Shown here: positions 43,661 through 53,665 of the stretch, in pieces
Layout: each line of letters starts with the position of its first letter
Numbering within the stretch: position 1 is the stretch's first letter
DNA from: Aquamicrobium sp. LC103
GTDB taxonomy: Bacteria; Pseudomonadota; Alphaproteobacteria; Rhizobiales; Rhizobiaceae
Direction of reading: 5' to 3'
Length of the DNA: 64,000 nt
Assembly: GCF_001014615.2 (NCBI RefSeq)
Contig: NZ_LBCQ02000006.1
Coordinates: 310,001 to 374,000, forward strand
Made by a program: the position numbers and the translations under genes
The notes under the pieces: generated by a model
What the model was told of the DNA's origin: nothing
The model's input: the letters and a program-made list of their open reading frames with translations, nothing else
Database searches by the model: none

Positions 43661-44989
43661 TTGCCTCACAGGGATATCCTCGACCTTCCGGTGAGCGGCG
43701 CCGGCGAACGGAGCCTCGCATCCTATCACGAGGCGCTGCGCGGCCTGCAATGCTTCATCGGCGATCCGGTCGCGTCGCTCGACAAGGCCCTGGCACTCGA
43801 TCCGGGCTTCGTCATGGCGCATGTGCTGAAGGGATATCTCTACGGACTTTCCACCGAACGCGCCGCCCAACCGGTGACGCGGGCCTGTTTCGACGCGGCC
43901 GCCGCCCTCCCCGCCACCGAGCGCGAAAGGCGCCACGTCGCGGCCCTTGGCGAGCTTGCCGCCGGCCACTGGCACAAGGCCGGTGAATTGCTCGAGGACC
44001 TGACGATCGACCATCCTCTCGATGCGCTCGCGCTACAGGCCGGCCATCAGATCGATTTCTTCACCGGCAACGCGCGCATGCTGCGCGATCGCATCGCGCG
44101 CGCCCTGCCACGCTGGGATATGTCGATGCCGGGCTATCACGCGATCCTGGGCATGCACGCTTTCGGGCTGGAGGAGACCGCCGACTATGCCCGCGCCGAG
44201 GTCCAGGGCCGCCGCGCCGTCGAGCTGGAGCCGCGCGACGGCTGGGCCCAGCACGCTGTCGCTCATGTGATGGAAATGCAGAGCCGCCAGCGCGACGGCA
44301 TCGCCTGGATGCGGGCCAATACCGAAAACTGGACGAAGGAAAGCTTCCTGCAGGTCCACAATTGGTGGCACCTGGCGCTCTACCATTTCGAGCTCGGCGA
44401 GACGGACGAAGTGCTCTCGCTCTTCGACGGGCCGATCTTCGGCTCGCGCTCGGAGCTCGCGCTGAACATGGTCGACGCCTCGGCGATACTCTGGCGGCTC
44501 CATCTGGCCGGCGCGGATGTCGGCGGCCGCTGGACCGCGCTCGCGGAGAATTGGGCACCGTTGGCAGATGCCGCCAACTACGCTTTCAACGACGCGCACG
44601 CGATGATGGCCTTCGTGGGTGCCGGAAGGCACGACCTGGCTCGGAGGCTTCTCGCCGCGCAGGTCCAAGCGATCGCCCGCGACGACGACAATGCCGCCTT
44701 CACCCGCGATGTCGGCAATCCGGTCACAAAGGCGATCCTCGCCTTTGCCGAGGGCGACTACGCCCAAACGGTCCGGCTCCTGAAACCGATCCGCAGCATC
44801 GCGCATCGCTTCGGTGGCAGCCATGCGCAGCGCGACGTTCTCGACCTGACGCTGATCGAGGCGGCCTTCCGCGCGGGCGCCCGTGGGCTTGCCGCCGCAC
44901 TCGCCGCCGAGCGTCACGACGCCCGGCCCGATAGCCCGCTTTCCCGGCTCTTCGTGAGACGTGCCGAAAATCTCCAGGCGGCGGAATAG
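43661..44989 (+). CDS. Tetratricopeptide-repeat protein of unknown role
   Basis: A 442-residue helical-repeat protein annotated in relatives only as TPR protein. Repeat-like stretches are GLQCFIGDPVASLDKALALDPGF, EVQGRRAVELEPRDGWAQHAVAHV and LYHFELGETDEVLSLFDGP. It lacks a signal peptide and enzymatic motifs. The start is TTG with GGAG 9 nt upstream. It is a single gene between the dehalogenase and the xylose genes. Confidence 0.8.
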   Translation: MPHRDILDLPVSGAGERSLASYHEALRGLQCFIGDPVASLDKALALDPGFVMAHVLKGYLYGLSTERAAQPVTRACFDAAAALPATERERRHVAALGELAAGHWHKAGELLEDLTIDHPLDALALQAGHQIDFFTGNARMLRDRIARALPRWDMSMPGYHAILGMHAFGLEETADYARAEVQGRRAVELEPRDGWAQHAVAHVMEMQSRQRDGIAWMRANTENWTKESFLQVHNWWHLALYHFELGETDEVLSLFDGPIFGSRSELALNMVDASAILWRLHLAGADVGGRWTALAENWAPLADAANYAFNDAHAMMAFVGAGRHDLARRLLAAQVQAIARDDDNAAFTRDVGNPVTKAILAFAEGDYAQTVRLLKPIRSIAHRFGGSHAQRDVLDLTLIEAAFRAGARGLAAALAAERHDARPDSPLSRLFVRRAENLQAAE

Positions 44990-45164
44990 CGTCGCGCCGG
45001 CGCAGCCGCCTTGACCCGACCGCCGCTCGCGCGGTATTTTTTGCGAGTGTCGAAATAAATAGCGACTCGGCGCCGGACTATCTGCTAGAAGACGTTTGCC
45101 GGCGGGGAGGATGGCGGTCGCAGCCAGGCCGCGTCAGCATGGCCGATCGGGAGGAAAGGCGAAA

Positions 45165-46619
45165 ATGTATCTTGGAATCGACCTCGGCACGTCGGGCGTG
45201 AAGGCGCTGCTGATCGACGACAATCAGAAGGCGATCGCCACCGCGACCGGCTCGCTCGACGTTTCACGGCCGCATCCGGGCTGGTCGGAGCAGACGCCGG
45301 CGGACTGGATTCGCGCCACGCAGGACGCGCTTGCCGCGCTGAAGCTGTCGCATCCGGCCGAGCTTGCAACGGTCAACGGCATCGGCCTTTCCGGCCAGAT
45401 GCACGGCGCGACGCTGCTCGACGCCGCAGGCAAGGTGCTGCGCCCCAGCATCCTATGGAACGACACGCGCAGCCATGCCGAAGCGGCCGCCCTCGACGCC
45501 GACCCGCGCTTCCGCGGGATTACCGGCAACATCGTCTTTCCCGGCTTCACCGCGCCGAAGCTCGCCTGGATCAGGAACAACGAGCCCGACGTCTTCGCGA
45601 AGGTCGCGAAAGTGCTTCTGCCGAAGGACTATCTGCGTTTCTGGCTGACCGGCGAGCACATCTCCGAAATGTCGGATTCGGCCGGAACCTCCTGGCTCGA
45701 CGTCGAAAGGCGCACATGGTCGGACGAGCTTCTGGCCGCGACCGAGCTCGATGTCGACCATATGCCTTCGCTGGTGGAAGGCACGCACCCGGCAGGCACG
45801 CTGAAGGCGGAACTGGCCGCCGAATGGGGCATGAAAGGCAATGTGACGGTCGCCGGCGGCGCTGGCGACAATGCGGCTTCCGCCTGCGGCATGGGCACCG
45901 TGCAGCCGGGCCACGCCTTCGTGTCGCTCGGCACGTCCGGCGTGCTCTTTGCCGCCAACGGCGCCTATCTGCCCAATCCGGAAAGCGCGGTGCATACGTT
46001 CTGCCATGCGTTGCCGGCGACCTGGCACCAGATGGGCGTGATCCTGTCGGCGACGGATTCCCTGAACTGGCTGAGCACGATCACCGGCCGCAGCGCCGGC
46101 GAACTGACGAAGGAGCTCGGCGAGGAGTTGCGCGCGCCGACAGGCGTGACCTTCCTGCCCTATCTTTCCGGCGAGCGCACGCCGCACAACGACGCCGTCA
46201 TTCGCGGCTCCTTCACCGGCCTCGCTCACGAGACCGGCCGCGACGCCCTCACCCAGGCGGTTCTGGAAGGTGTGGCCTTCGCCGTCCGCGACAGCATGGA
46301 GGCCTTGCGTTCCGCCGGCACCGGACTTTCCCGCGTCACCGCGATCGGCGGCGGCTCGCGCTCCCGCTACTGGCTGAAGGCGGTCGCCACCGCGCTCGGC
46401 ATTCCGGTCGACATACCGGCGGACGGCGATTTCGGCGCCGCTTTCGGCGCAGCGCGCCTCGGCCTGATCGCGGCGGAGAAGGCGGACCCGCTTGCCGTCT
46501 GTTCGGCACCCCCGACAGCCGAGACGATCGAGCCCGACGCGGGATTGTCGTCGGCCTATCACGACGCCTACCGGCGCTACCGGGCGCTTTATCCGGCGAT
46601 ACGCAAGGTGACTGAATGA
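45165..46619 (+). CDS. xylB: Xylulokinase
   Basis: A 484-residue FGGY carbohydrate kinase phosphorylating D-xylulose. N-terminal [38 protein letters not shown], and the C-terminal FGGY signature [20 protein letters not shown] and AAGG lie 6-10 nt before the ATG; the longer frame upstream to 45096 is not needed. Followed by xylA after 49 nt, forming the entry into the pentose-phosphate pathway. Confidence 0.96.
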   Translation: MYLGIDLGTSGVKALLIDDNQKAIATATGSLDVSRPHPGWSEQTPADWIRATQDALAALKLSHPAELATVNGIGLSGQMHGATLLDAAGKVLRPSILWNDTRSHAEAAALDADPRFRGITGNIVFPGFTAPKLAWIRNNEPDVFAKVAKVLLPKDYLRFWLTGEHISEMSDSAGTSWLDVERRTWSDELLAATELDVDHMPSLVEGTHPAGTLKAELAAEWGMKGNVTVAGGAGDNAASACGMGTVQPGHAFVSLGTSGVLFAANGAYLPNPESAVHTFCHALPATWHQMGVILSATDSLNWLSTITGRSAGELTKELGEELRAPTGVTFLPYLSGERTPHNDAVIRGSFTGLAHETGRDALTQAVLEGVAFAVRDSMEALRSAGTGLSRVTAIGGGSRSRYWLKAVATALGIPVDIPADGDFGAAFGAARLGLIAAEKADPLAVCSAPPTAETIEPDAGLSSAYHDAYRRYRALYPAIRKVTE

Positions 46620-46668
46620 GCGCCGCAGATATCGTCGCGCCATAGTTGATCTACAGGGAGTACCAGAC

Positions 46669-47979
46669 ATGAGCACAGGCTTCTTCGGCAACACCAGGCC
46701 GATCCGCTATGAGGGGCCGGATTCGACCAATCCGCTGGCCTACCGCTTCTACGACAGGGATGAAGTCGTGGCCGGGAAGCGGCTGGAGGACCATCTCCGC
46801 TTCGCCGTCGCCTATTGGCACTCCTTCACCTGGCCGGGGGGCGACCCGTTCGGCGGCCAGACCTTCGAGCGGCCGTGGTTTGGCGAAACGATGGATCTGG
46901 CAAAGCAGAAGGCCGATGTCGCCTTCGAGATGTTCTCGCTGCTCGGCGCGCCCTATTTCTGCTTCCATGACGCCGACGTGCGCCCGGAAGGCGCGACGCT
47001 CGCGGAAAGCATCTCGCGGCTCGACGAGATCGCCGACTATTTCGCCGGCAAGATGGAGAAGACCGGGGTAAAGCTGCTCTGGGGCACGGCGAACCTCTTC
47101 TCCAATCGCCGCTACATGTCGGGCGCGGCCACCAATCCCGATCCGGACGTCTTCGCCTACGCCGCCGCCACGGTGAAGAGCTGCATCGACGTGACGAAGC
47201 GGCTGAACGGCGAGAACTACGTGCTGTGGGGCGGGCGCGAAGGCTACGAGACGCTGCTCAACACCGATCTTTCGCGCGAGCTCGACCAGTTGGGCCGCTT
47301 CCTGTCGATGGTCGTCGACTACAAGCACAAGATCGGCTTCAAGGGCACCATCCTGATCGAGCCGAAGCCGCAGGAGCCGACCAAGCACCAGTACGACTAC
47401 GACGTCGCGACCGTCTACGGCTTCCTGAAGAAGTACGGGCTCGAGAAGGAGGTCAAGGTCAATATCGAGCAGGGTCACGCCATCCTCGCCGGTCATTCCT
47501 TCGAACATGAGCTGGCGCTGGCCGACGCGCTCGGCATTTTCGGTTCGATCGACATGAACCGCAACGACTACCAGTCGGGCTGGGACACCGATCAGTTCCC
47601 CAACAACGTGCCGGAAATGGCGTTGGCCTACTATCAGGTGCTGCGTGCCGGCGGCTTCACCACCGGCGGCACCAATTTCGACGCCAAGCTGCGCCGCCAG
47701 TCGCTCGACCCCGAGGATCTGCTGATCGCGCATATCGGCGGCATGGATTGCTGCGCGCGCGGCTTGAAGGCCGCGGCCAAGATGATCGAGGACGAGGCAT
47801 TGTCCAAGCCGCTCGACGAGCGCTATGCCGGCTGGAACGACGCGGAAGCACAGGCGATGCTCTCGGGCAAGCGCACGCTGGACGAGATCTCGGCGCGCGT
47901 CTTGAAGGAAGGCATCGAGCCGCAGCCGAAATCGGGCCGGCAGGAGCTGCTCGAAAACATCGTCAACCGCTACGTCTGA
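46669..47979 (+). CDS. xylA: Xylose isomerase
   Basis: A 436-residue class II xylose isomerase interconverting D-xylose and D-xylulose. The active-site His and Asp lie in YFCFHDADV, the metal-binding Glu/Lys in [17 protein letters not shown], and others in [17 protein letters not shown] and [25 protein letters not shown] precedes the ATG by 8 nt. Xylose regulator and transporter genes are not seen nearby. Confidence 0.97.
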   Translation: MSTGFFGNTRPIRYEGPDSTNPLAYRFYDRDEVVAGKRLEDHLRFAVAYWHSFTWPGGDPFGGQTFERPWFGETMDLAKQKADVAFEMFSLLGAPYFCFHDADVRPEGATLAESISRLDEIADYFAGKMEKTGVKLLWGTANLFSNRRYMSGAATNPDPDVFAYAAATVKSCIDVTKRLNGENYVLWGGREGYETLLNTDLSRELDQLGRFLSMVVDYKHKIGFKGTILIEPKPQEPTKHQYDYDVATVYGFLKKYGLEKEVKVNIEQGHAILAGHSFEHELALADALGIFGSIDMNRNDYQSGWDTDQFPNNVPEMALAYYQVLRAGGFTTGGTNFDAKLRRQSLDPEDLLIAHIGGMDCCARGLKAAAKMIEDEALSKPLDERYAGWNDAEAQAMLSGKRTLDEISARVLKEGIEPQPKSGRQELLENIVNRYV

Positions 47980-48023
47980 GACATTGGCACCGCAAGCTTG
48001 CGAAAGCCGAATTCTCTTGCTAT

Positions 48024-48058
48024 CCCTTGACTGATTGCAAATCGCAATCAGTCAAGGG
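48024..48058. repeat. Perfect 15-bp inverted repeat before the GST gene
   Basis: Arms CCCTTGACTGATTGC (48024-48038) and GCAATCAGTCAAGGG (48044-48058), spacer AAATC. The right arm ends inside the ribosome site (GGGAGG) of the following gene. It is either a protein-binding operator or an RNA hairpin that blocks ribosome access. Confidence 0.85.
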
Positions 48059-48066
48059 AGGAAGCG

Positions 48067-48726
48067 ATGAAGCCCACGCTCTACGCGCACCCGTTCTCGT
48101 CCTATTGCCAGAAAGTGCTCACCGCGCTTTACGAGAACGGCACGCCTTTCACCTATCGGATGCTGGGACTCGAGGACCCTGCGGCAGCCGAGGAGCTGAA
48201 GGCGCTCTGGCCGCTGATGCGGTTTCCCGTGCTGGTCGACGAGGGCCGCACGCTCGTCGAATCCAGCATCATCATCGAGCATCTGGACCTTGCGCATTCC
48301 GGCCCGGTGCGCTTCCTTCCGGCGGATCGGCGGGCAGCGCTCGACGTGCGCATGATGGATCGCTTCTTCGACAATTACATCATGACGCCGATGCAGAAGA
48401 TCGTCTTCGACAAGATCAGGCCGGAGGCGGATCGCGATCCCCGCGGCGTTGCGGATGCGCGCCAGATGCTGGACACCGCCTATGGCTGGCTCGACGGCAC
48501 GATGACAGGGCGGCAATGGGCGGTCGGCGACGAATTCAGCCTTGCCGATTGCGCGGCCGCCCCGTCGCTCCTCTATGCCGACTGGGTACACGAGATCGGC
48601 AACCGTTTCCCGCATGCGGGCGCCTATCGCTCACGGCTTCTGGCAAGGCCATCCTTCGCGCGGGCAGTCGATGAGGCCCGGCCCTATCGCAGGCACTTTC
48701 CGCCCGGCGCGCCGGATCGCGACTGA
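48067..48726 (+). CDS. Glutathione S-transferase family protein
   Basis: A 219-residue GST. The thioredoxin-like N-domain contains the Ser/Cys active-site region HPFSSYCQKVLTALYENG and the cis-Pro at FPVLVDEGRTLVESSIIIEHL. The helical C-domain has GDEFSLADCAAAPSLLYADW. GGGAGG is 5-8 nt before the ATG and forms part of a perfect inverted repeat. The substrate is unknown. It converges with acr3. Confidence 0.92.
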   Translation: MKPTLYAHPFSSYCQKVLTALYENGTPFTYRMLGLEDPAAAEELKALWPLMRFPVLVDEGRTLVESSIIIEHLDLAHSGPVRFLPADRRAALDVRMMDRFFDNYIMTPMQKIVFDKIRPEADRDPRGVADARQMLDTAYGWLDGTMTGRQWAVGDEFSLADCAAAPSLLYADWVHEIGNRFPHAGAYRSRLLARPSFARAVDEARPYRRHFPPGAPDRD

Positions 48727-48735
48727 CGCGTCCGA

Positions 48736-49854
48736 TCAGACCCGGCCGCCCGCCCTCTCCTCCTCGGCTTGTACCGGCCATGCCTCCGCGGTCTCCGTCG
48801 GCGCGTCATCGGGGAACCAGCGCGCGCCGAGCCGCAGCGCGACATGCACCAGAAGGATCAGCACCGGCACCTCGACCAACGGTCCGATGACGGCGGCGAA
48901 AGCGACCGGCGAGGCAAGGCCGAACGCGGCGATGGCGACGGCGATCGCAAGCTCGAAATTATTGCCCGCGGCAGTGAAGGCCACCGCCGTGGTTCGCGGA
49001 TAGTCAGCCTCGATCAGCTTGCCCATGGCGAAACTGATGAGAAACTGGATGACGAAATAGAGCGAAAGCGGAACGGCGATGATCAGCGCGTCCATCGGAA
49101 GGCGCACGAGATCGCTACCCTTCAGGCTGAACATCGCAACGATGGTGAAGAGAAGCGCGGCGAGCGTGACCGGCCCGATGCGTGGCAGGAACTCGCGCTC
49201 GTACCACGCCTCGCCCCTCCGCGCGACGAGGATGCGCCGGGTGAGGAAACCGGCGAGGAACGGAACGCCGAGATAGACCAGAACCGCTTCCGTGATCGTC
49301 CAGAAGCCGACCTCGACCACGCTGCCCTCCAGCCCGAAGAACGGCGGCAGGACGGCCAGAAAGAACCATGCATAGATCGAGAAGAACAGGATCTGGAAGA
49401 TCGAGTTGAAGGCGACGAGGCCGGCCACATACTGGTTGTCGCCGCGCGCGAGCTGGTTCCAGACCAGCACCATGGCTATGCAGCGGGCAAGCCCGATCAG
49501 GATCAGTCCGGTCATGTATTCGGGGTAATCGTGCAGAAAGAGCACGGCCAGCGCGAACATCAGCACCGGCCCGATGAGCCAGTTCTGGACGAGCGACAGG
49601 ATCAGCACGCGCCTGTCGGAAAAGACCTGGTGCAGCTCCTCGTAGCGCACACGGGCGAGCGGCGGGTACATCATCAGGATCAGGCCGATGGCGATCGGGA
49701 TGTTGGTGGTGCCGACGGAAAGCGCGTCGAGCGCGCTCGGCAGGCCCGGAAAAGCGGTGCCGAGCAGGACGCCGAGCGCCATGGCGGCGAATATCCAGAC
49801 GGTCAGGTAGCGGTCGAGAAAGGACAGGCGCGAGGCCGGCTTTGCCGAAGCCAT
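48736..49854 (-). CDS. acr3: Acr3-type arsenite efflux transporter
   Basis: A 372-residue ten-helix exporter expelling arsenite across the inner membrane. The signature [38 protein letters not shown] contains the conserved Cys thought to bind As(III), and a second conserved region is [22 protein letters not shown]. The ATG has GGAG 7 nt upstream. It is the last gene of the ars operon, after the two arsenate reductases. Confidence 0.95.
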   Translation of the reverse strand: MASAKPASRLSFLDRYLTVWIFAAMALGVLLGTAFPGLPSALDALSVGTTNIPIAIGLILMMYPPLARVRYEELHQVFSDRRVLILSLVQNWLIGPVLMFALAVLFLHDYPEYMTGLILIGLARCIAMVLVWNQLARGDNQYVAGLVAFNSIFQILFFSIYAWFFLAVLPPFFGLEGSVVEVGFWTITEAVLVYLGVPFLAGFLTRRILVARRGEAWYEREFLPRIGPVTLAALLFTIVAMFSLKGSDLVRLPMDALIIAVPLSLYFVIQFLISFAMGKLIEADYPRTTAVAFTAAGNNFELAIAVAIAAFGLASPVAFAAVIGPLVEVPVLILLVHVALRLGARWFPDDAPTETAEAWPVQAEEERAGGRV

Positions 49855-49887
49855 CGAAAATCTCCAGTCGAAATGTCGTCGATGCGT

Positions 49888-50313
49888 TCAGGTCGTGCGG
49901 ACGTGGCGGCCGTGCTCGTCGATCACCCGCTCGCCGTCCTCCTTGGAAAATTCGCCTTGCTGCCGCGGCAGCAGGTCGAGCACCGTTTCGGAAGGCCGGC
50001 ACAGTTTGACGCCCCTGGAACTGACGACGATCGGCCGATTGATGAGGATCGGGTCGGTCATCATCGCGTCGATGAGTTGCTCGTCGCTCAGCGCCGGATC
50101 GTCGAGCCCCAGTTCGGCATGGGGCGTGCCGTTCTTGCGCAGAAGCTCGCGCACCGGAATGCCCATGCGGACGATGAGTTGGGTGAGCATGACGCGCGAC
50201 GGCGGCGTCTTCAGATATTCGATGACGTGCGGCTCGATGCCGGCGTTGCGGATCAGGCCGAGCACGTTGCGCGACGTGCCGCAGGCGGGGTTGTGATAGA
50301 TGACGACGTCCAT
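49888..50313 (-). CDS. arsC: Arsenate reductase, glutaredoxin-linked ArsC type
   Basis: A 141-residue enzyme reducing arsenate to arsenite with glutathione and glutaredoxin. Catalytic Cys in YHNPACGTSRNVL, with conserved arginines in INRPIVV and CRPSE. GAGGG precedes the ATG at 50313. Third gene of the operon, 8 nt after the PTP-type reductase. Confidence 0.95.
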   Translation of the reverse strand: MDVVIYHNPACGTSRNVLGLIRNAGIEPHVIEYLKTPPSRVMLTQLIVRMGIPVRELLRKNGTPHAELGLDDPALSDEQLIDAMMTDPILINRPIVVSSRGVKLCRPSETVLDLLPRQQGEFSKEDGERVIDEHGRHVRTT

Positions 50314-50321
50314 GGCGACCC

Positions 50322-50864
50322 TCACGCTGCGCTCGGGCGCGGCCTTGTCGCGCCTTCCGCCTGGCCGATCTCATGAAGTTTCGCGCCGAGAGCATTCTTG
50401 TCTAGGCTTGAAACCGGCAGCGCCGTGAAGATCGAGATGCGGTTCTTAAGATAACGGAAGGCGGTGACGAATGCCCGATGCCTCTCCGCCTCCGTGCCGG
50501 TTGCGGCGGCAGGATCTTCGATCCCCCAATGCGCGTTCATCGGCTGGCCCGGCCAGACCGGGCAGGCTTCGCCGGCCGCGTTGTCGCAGACGGTGAAGAC
50601 GAAATCCATGACCGGCGCGTCGGGCGTCGCGAATTCGTCCCAGGCCTTCGACCGGAGCCCTTCCACCGGATAGCCGAAATCCTGCAGCACCCTCAGCGCC
50701 AACGGATGAACCTCGCCCTTCGGCCGGCTGCCGGCTGAAAAGGCGCGAAACCGGCCGTCCCCCTCCTTGTTGAGAAGGCTTTCGGCGAGGATAGAACGGG
50801 CGGAATTGCCGGTGCAGAGAAAGAGCACGTTGTAGACGCGTCCGGTTTCGGTGGCATCAGACAT
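50322..50864 (-). CDS. Arsenate reductase, low-molecular-weight PTP type
   Basis: A 180-residue phosphatase-fold reductase with the CX5R loop LCTGNSARS at the N-terminus. A second pair of cysteines lies in VCDNAAGEACPVWPG, similar in position to the relay cysteines of thioredoxin-linked arsenate reductases, so a thioredoxin- or glutathione-coupled route is possible. It overlaps arsR by 8 nt, and its neighbours support an arsenate role over a phosphatase role. Confidence 0.9.
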   Translation of the reverse strand: MSDATETGRVYNVLFLCTGNSARSILAESLLNKEGDGRFRAFSAGSRPKGEVHPLALRVLQDFGYPVEGLRSKAWDEFATPDAPVMDFVFTVCDNAAGEACPVWPGQPMNAHWGIEDPAAATGTEAERHRAFVTAFRYLKNRISIFTALPVSSLDKNALGAKLHEIGQAEGATRPRPSAA

Positions 50865-51219
50865 GGGCAGGAACCTTTTCGGTTTCGCAGCACGAGGAGA
50901 GCGCGGCGACAGCCGGATTGCACACTTCCGGATGGCCGTGGCAGCAGTCGCGCATCAGGAATTCGACAAGGCCGGAGAGCGCCGGAAAAGCGGCGCTGTA
51001 GATGATCGAACGCCCTTCGCGCCGCGACTGGAGCAGGCCCGCCTGTTCGAGATGGCTCAGGTGGAACGAGATGCGCGAGGAGGACGCCCCGCCCATCTCC
51101 TCGCCGATGACGCCGGCTGGCATTCCTTCCGGCCCGGCGGCGACGAGCAGCTTCACGATGCGAAGCCGGGTTTCCTGCGAAAGGGCGGCGAACGCGTCGA
51201 GCGCCTGCTTCTCGTTCAT
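50857..51219 (-). CDS. arsR: ArsR-family arsenic-sensing repressor
   Basis: A 120-residue winged-helix repressor (SSSRISFHLSHLEQAGLL). The Cys cluster is at the C-terminal end (RDCCHGHPEVCNP...SSCCETE) rather than in the ELCVCDL helix position of classical ArsR, indicating the alternative As(III) site seen in rhizobial/Acidithiobacillus types. The start is ATG at 51219; one codon pair earlier is possible. It releases the promoter on arsenite binding. First gene of the operon, with an operator-like repeat just upstream. Confidence 0.92.
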   Translation of the reverse strand: MNEKQALDAFAALSQETRLRIVKLLVAAGPEGMPAGVIGEEMGGASSSRISFHLSHLEQAGLLQSRREGRSIIYSAAFPALSGLVEFLMRDCCHGHPEVCNPAVAALSSCCETEKVPAHV

Positions 51220-51230
51220 TCTCATCTCAA

Positions 51231-51252
51231 TATCTCAACAATTATTGAAATA
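51231..51252. promoter_or_regulatory. Putative ArsR operator
   Basis: TATCTCAA-CAATTA-TTGAAATA, an imperfect inverted repeat (7 of 8 arm positions) about 12 nt upstream of arsR, of the AT-rich TCAA/TTGA type that ArsR proteins bind. Confidence 0.55.
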
Positions 51253-51292
51253 TTCATAGCAGCGCTCGAAGCCCCTTGCAAGGGCTCTCGGC

Positions 51293-52069
51293 TCAACTTC
51301 CGGGAGCCGTCGATGTCGGGCGCACATTTTCCCACAGCGCGGCGAAGACTCGGGCCTTCGCCGCCCGCACCGCGTCTTCCAGGGTGAAGCCTCCGGCGAG
51401 ATTGGCAGCTACCGCGCTGGAAAGCATGCAGCCGGAGCCGCGCATCGCAGCATCCAGCCGCGGCGCGTCGAAATGCACGGGCGGCCGGTCACGAAACACG
51501 AGCATGTCGCCGGCGCGTTCGAGCGGCGCATGCCCCGCCTTCACGAGCACCGCGCCACGGCCATTCGCGAGAAGCTGGCCGGCCTGTTCGATCGCTTGTC
51601 CTGGGCCCCTCGCCGCCGGGCGACCTGCCAGGACGGCAAGCTCCAGCCAGTTCGGCGTGACCAGCCGGCAGAGCGGCAGCAGTTCCTGCTTCAGCGCCGC
51701 CGTGCCATCTTCATCGAGAAGCCGCCCGCCCGAGGAGGTCACCAGAACCGGGTCGAGCACCACCGGCAGGTCTGGCCGGGCGCGCAGCACCGAGGCGATT
51801 TCCGAGACCATGCGCGCCATACCGAGCATGCCGATCTTGACCGCGCGGACGTCGTTGGCGGCGAGCGCCGCGCGCATCTGGGCGGCGACGAGGCTCGGCG
51901 GCATGATCTCCACCGCACCGGCCTCGCGATGCGTCTGGACCGTCACCGCCGTCACCGCGACGCAGGCGCGCAGGCCGTGGGCGGCGATCGTCTCGATATC
52001 GCGCACGATGCCCGCGCCGCCGGACGAATCCGAGCCCGCGACGACGAGCACATGCGGCTCGCCGTTCAT
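51293..52069 (-). CDS. thiD: Hydroxymethylpyrimidine / HMP-phosphate kinase
   Basis: A 258-residue ribokinase-fold enzyme phosphorylating HMP to HMP-PP for thiamine synthesis. N-terminal VAGSDSSGGAGI, then IGMLG, LDPVLVTSSGG and MRGSGCMLSSAVAANLA with the catalytic Cys/Gly region. ATG overlaps the thiE stop (ATGA). Last gene of the thiamine operon. Confidence 0.95.
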   Translation of the reverse strand: MNGEPHVLVVAGSDSSGGAGIVRDIETIAAHGLRACVAVTAVTVQTHREAGAVEIMPPSLVAAQMRAALAANDVRAVKIGMLGMARMVSEIASVLRARPDLPVVLDPVLVTSSGGRLLDEDGTAALKQELLPLCRLVTPNWLELAVLAGRPAARGPGQAIEQAGQLLANGRGAVLVKAGHAPLERAGDMLVFRDRPPVHFDAPRLDAAMRGSGCMLSSAVAANLAGGFTLEDAVRAAKARVFAALWENVRPTSTAPGS

Positions 52070-52671
52070 CTCCAGGCGGCCGTGGCGGCCAGCCACTCGC
52101 GCGTGCGCGCCTCCGGATCCGGATTGAGCGTGATGTCGGTGACGACGGCCGCCGACGACGCCCCGTTCTCGAACACGCCGGGCAGTCTTTCCGGATTGAG
52201 CCCGCCGATCGCCACCAGCGGCAGGGGCGCAACGCGCCTTTTCCATTCGGCGAGGCGGTCGAGCCCCTGCGGCGCCCATTTCATCTTCTTCAGGATCGTC
52301 GGGTAGATCGGACCGAGCGCGACGTAATCCGGCCGGGCCGAGAGCGCGGCGCCGAGTTCGGCTTCGTCATGGGTGCTGACACCGAGCTTCAGTCCGGCCC
52401 TCCTGATCTCGCCAAGATCGGCCACGGCAAGATCCTCCTGTCCGAGATGCACGAAATCGCAGCCCTCCTCGATCGCAAGCCGCCAGTAATCGTTGACGAT
52501 GAGCTGGCAGCCGTGCCGCCCGCAAATCTCCCGCGCCCTACGGATTTCCACGCGAAGCGCGCCTTCGGCCGCATTCTTGATGCGCAGTTGCACCAGCTTG
52601 ACGCCGAGCGGCACCAGCCGTTCGATCCAGCCCGCGCTGTCGACGATGAGATAGAAGGGATCGAGCTTCAC
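52066..52671 (-). CDS. thiE: Thiamine phosphate synthase
   Basis: A 201-residue TIM barrel joining HMP-PP and thiazole phosphate. Signatures: [61 protein letters not shown] start at 52671 overlaps the thiG stop (GTGA). A thiE split in the usual place is followed by thiD. Confidence 0.94.
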   Translation of the reverse strand: MKLDPFYLIVDSAGWIERLVPLGVKLVQLRIKNAAEGALRVEIRRAREICGRHGCQLIVNDYWRLAIEEGCDFVHLGQEDLAVADLGEIRRAGLKLGVSTHDEAELGAALSARPDYVALGPIYPTILKKMKWAPQGLDRLAEWKRRVAPLPLVAIGGLNPERLPGVFENGASSAAVVTDITLNPDPEARTREWLAATAAWR

Positions 52672-53465
52672 GAGAACACCGCCTTGCCGATGAGAGGGGT
52701 TGAGGGCACCGCCATGTCGCGCGGTTCGAGCAGCCCGGCGAGCCACCCCTGCCGTCCGGCCTCTACCGCCTTGGCGAATGCCGACGCCATCACCACCGGA
52801 TCGCCCGCCTTGGCGACCGCGGTGTTGAGAAGCACGGCGTCATAGCCGAGCTCCATCACGGCCGCCGCATGCGATGGACGGCCGATGCCGGCGTCGACGA
52901 TCAGCGGAACGTCGGGGAAGTTGGCGCGCAGCGCCCGCAGCGCGTCGATGTCGACCGGCCCCCGCGCGGAACCGATCGGCGCGCACCAGGGCATCAGCAC
53001 CTCGCAGCCGGCCTCCAGCAGCCGCTCGGCGACGACGAGATCGCCGGTCGTGTAGGGAAAGACCTCGAAGCCCTCGCGCGTCAGGATTTCGGCGGCCTCC
53101 ACGAGCGCGAAGACGTCCGGCTGCAGCGTGTCGTGATGGCCGATCACTTCGAGCTTGATCCAGTCCGTGGCGAAGACCTCGCGCGCCATTTGCGCCGTGG
53201 TGACCGCCTCCTTGACGGTGTGGCAGCCGGCCGTGTTGGGCAGAACGCGCATGCCGAGCGAGCGGATCAGCGACCAGAACTCGCCGCCGGCCTTGCCGCC
53301 GGCCGATTCGCGCCGCAGCGAGACGGTGACGATCTCCGTAGCCGAAGCACGAACCGCCTCGGCCATGATCGCAGGCGAAGGATAGAGCGCCGTACCGAGC
53401 AGAAGGCGCGAAGAGAGGGTTTGTCCGTAGAGTTCCAATGAGCTGGCGGCAGGGATATTCTCCAA
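52668..53465 (-). CDS. thiG: Thiazole synthase
   Basis: A 265-residue TIM barrel forming thiazole phosphate from deoxyxylulose phosphate, dehydroglycine and ThiS thiocarboxylate. The Schiff-base lysine is in [10 protein letters not shown], and other signatures are [24 protein letters not shown] and [23 protein letters not shown] start at 53465 with GGGAGG 7 nt upstream, 2 nt after thiS. Confidence 0.95.
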   Translation of the reverse strand: MENIPAASSLELYGQTLSSRLLLGTALYPSPAIMAEAVRASATEIVTVSLRRESAGGKAGGEFWSLIRSLGMRVLPNTAGCHTVKEAVTTAQMAREVFATDWIKLEVIGHHDTLQPDVFALVEAAEILTREGFEVFPYTTGDLVVAERLLEAGCEVLMPWCAPIGSARGPVDIDALRALRANFPDVPLIVDAGIGRPSHAAAVMELGYDAVLLNTAVAKAGDPVVMASAFAKAVEAGRQGWLAGLLEPRDMAVPSTPLIGKAVFS

Positions 53466-53467
53466 CG

Positions 53468-53665
53468 TCAGCCTCCCTTCATCGGCGAAAGGATTTCGAC
53501 GCGGTCGCCCTCGTCGAGCCGGGCCTGCGCCCGCTCGCGTCCCGGCACGAATTCACCGTTGACGGCGGTCGCGTACCAATTGCCTTCATAGCCGAGCTCG
53601 CCAAGCAGGCCGTCGAGCGTGTCCGCCTCCGCCTCAAGCGCGTTTCCGTTGACGATGAGCCTCAT
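53468..53665 (-). CDS. thiS: Sulfur-carrier protein ThiS
   Basis: A 65-residue ubiquitin-fold sulfur carrier ending in the required Gly-Gly (LSPMKGG). The start is ATG at 53665 ([20 protein letters not shown]), within the 3' end of thiO, overlapping it by 32 nt. Donates sulfur to ThiG. Confidence 0.94.
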   Translation of the reverse strand: MRLIVNGNALEAEADTLDGLLGELGYEGNWYATAVNGEFVPGRERAQARLDEGDRVEILSPMKGG

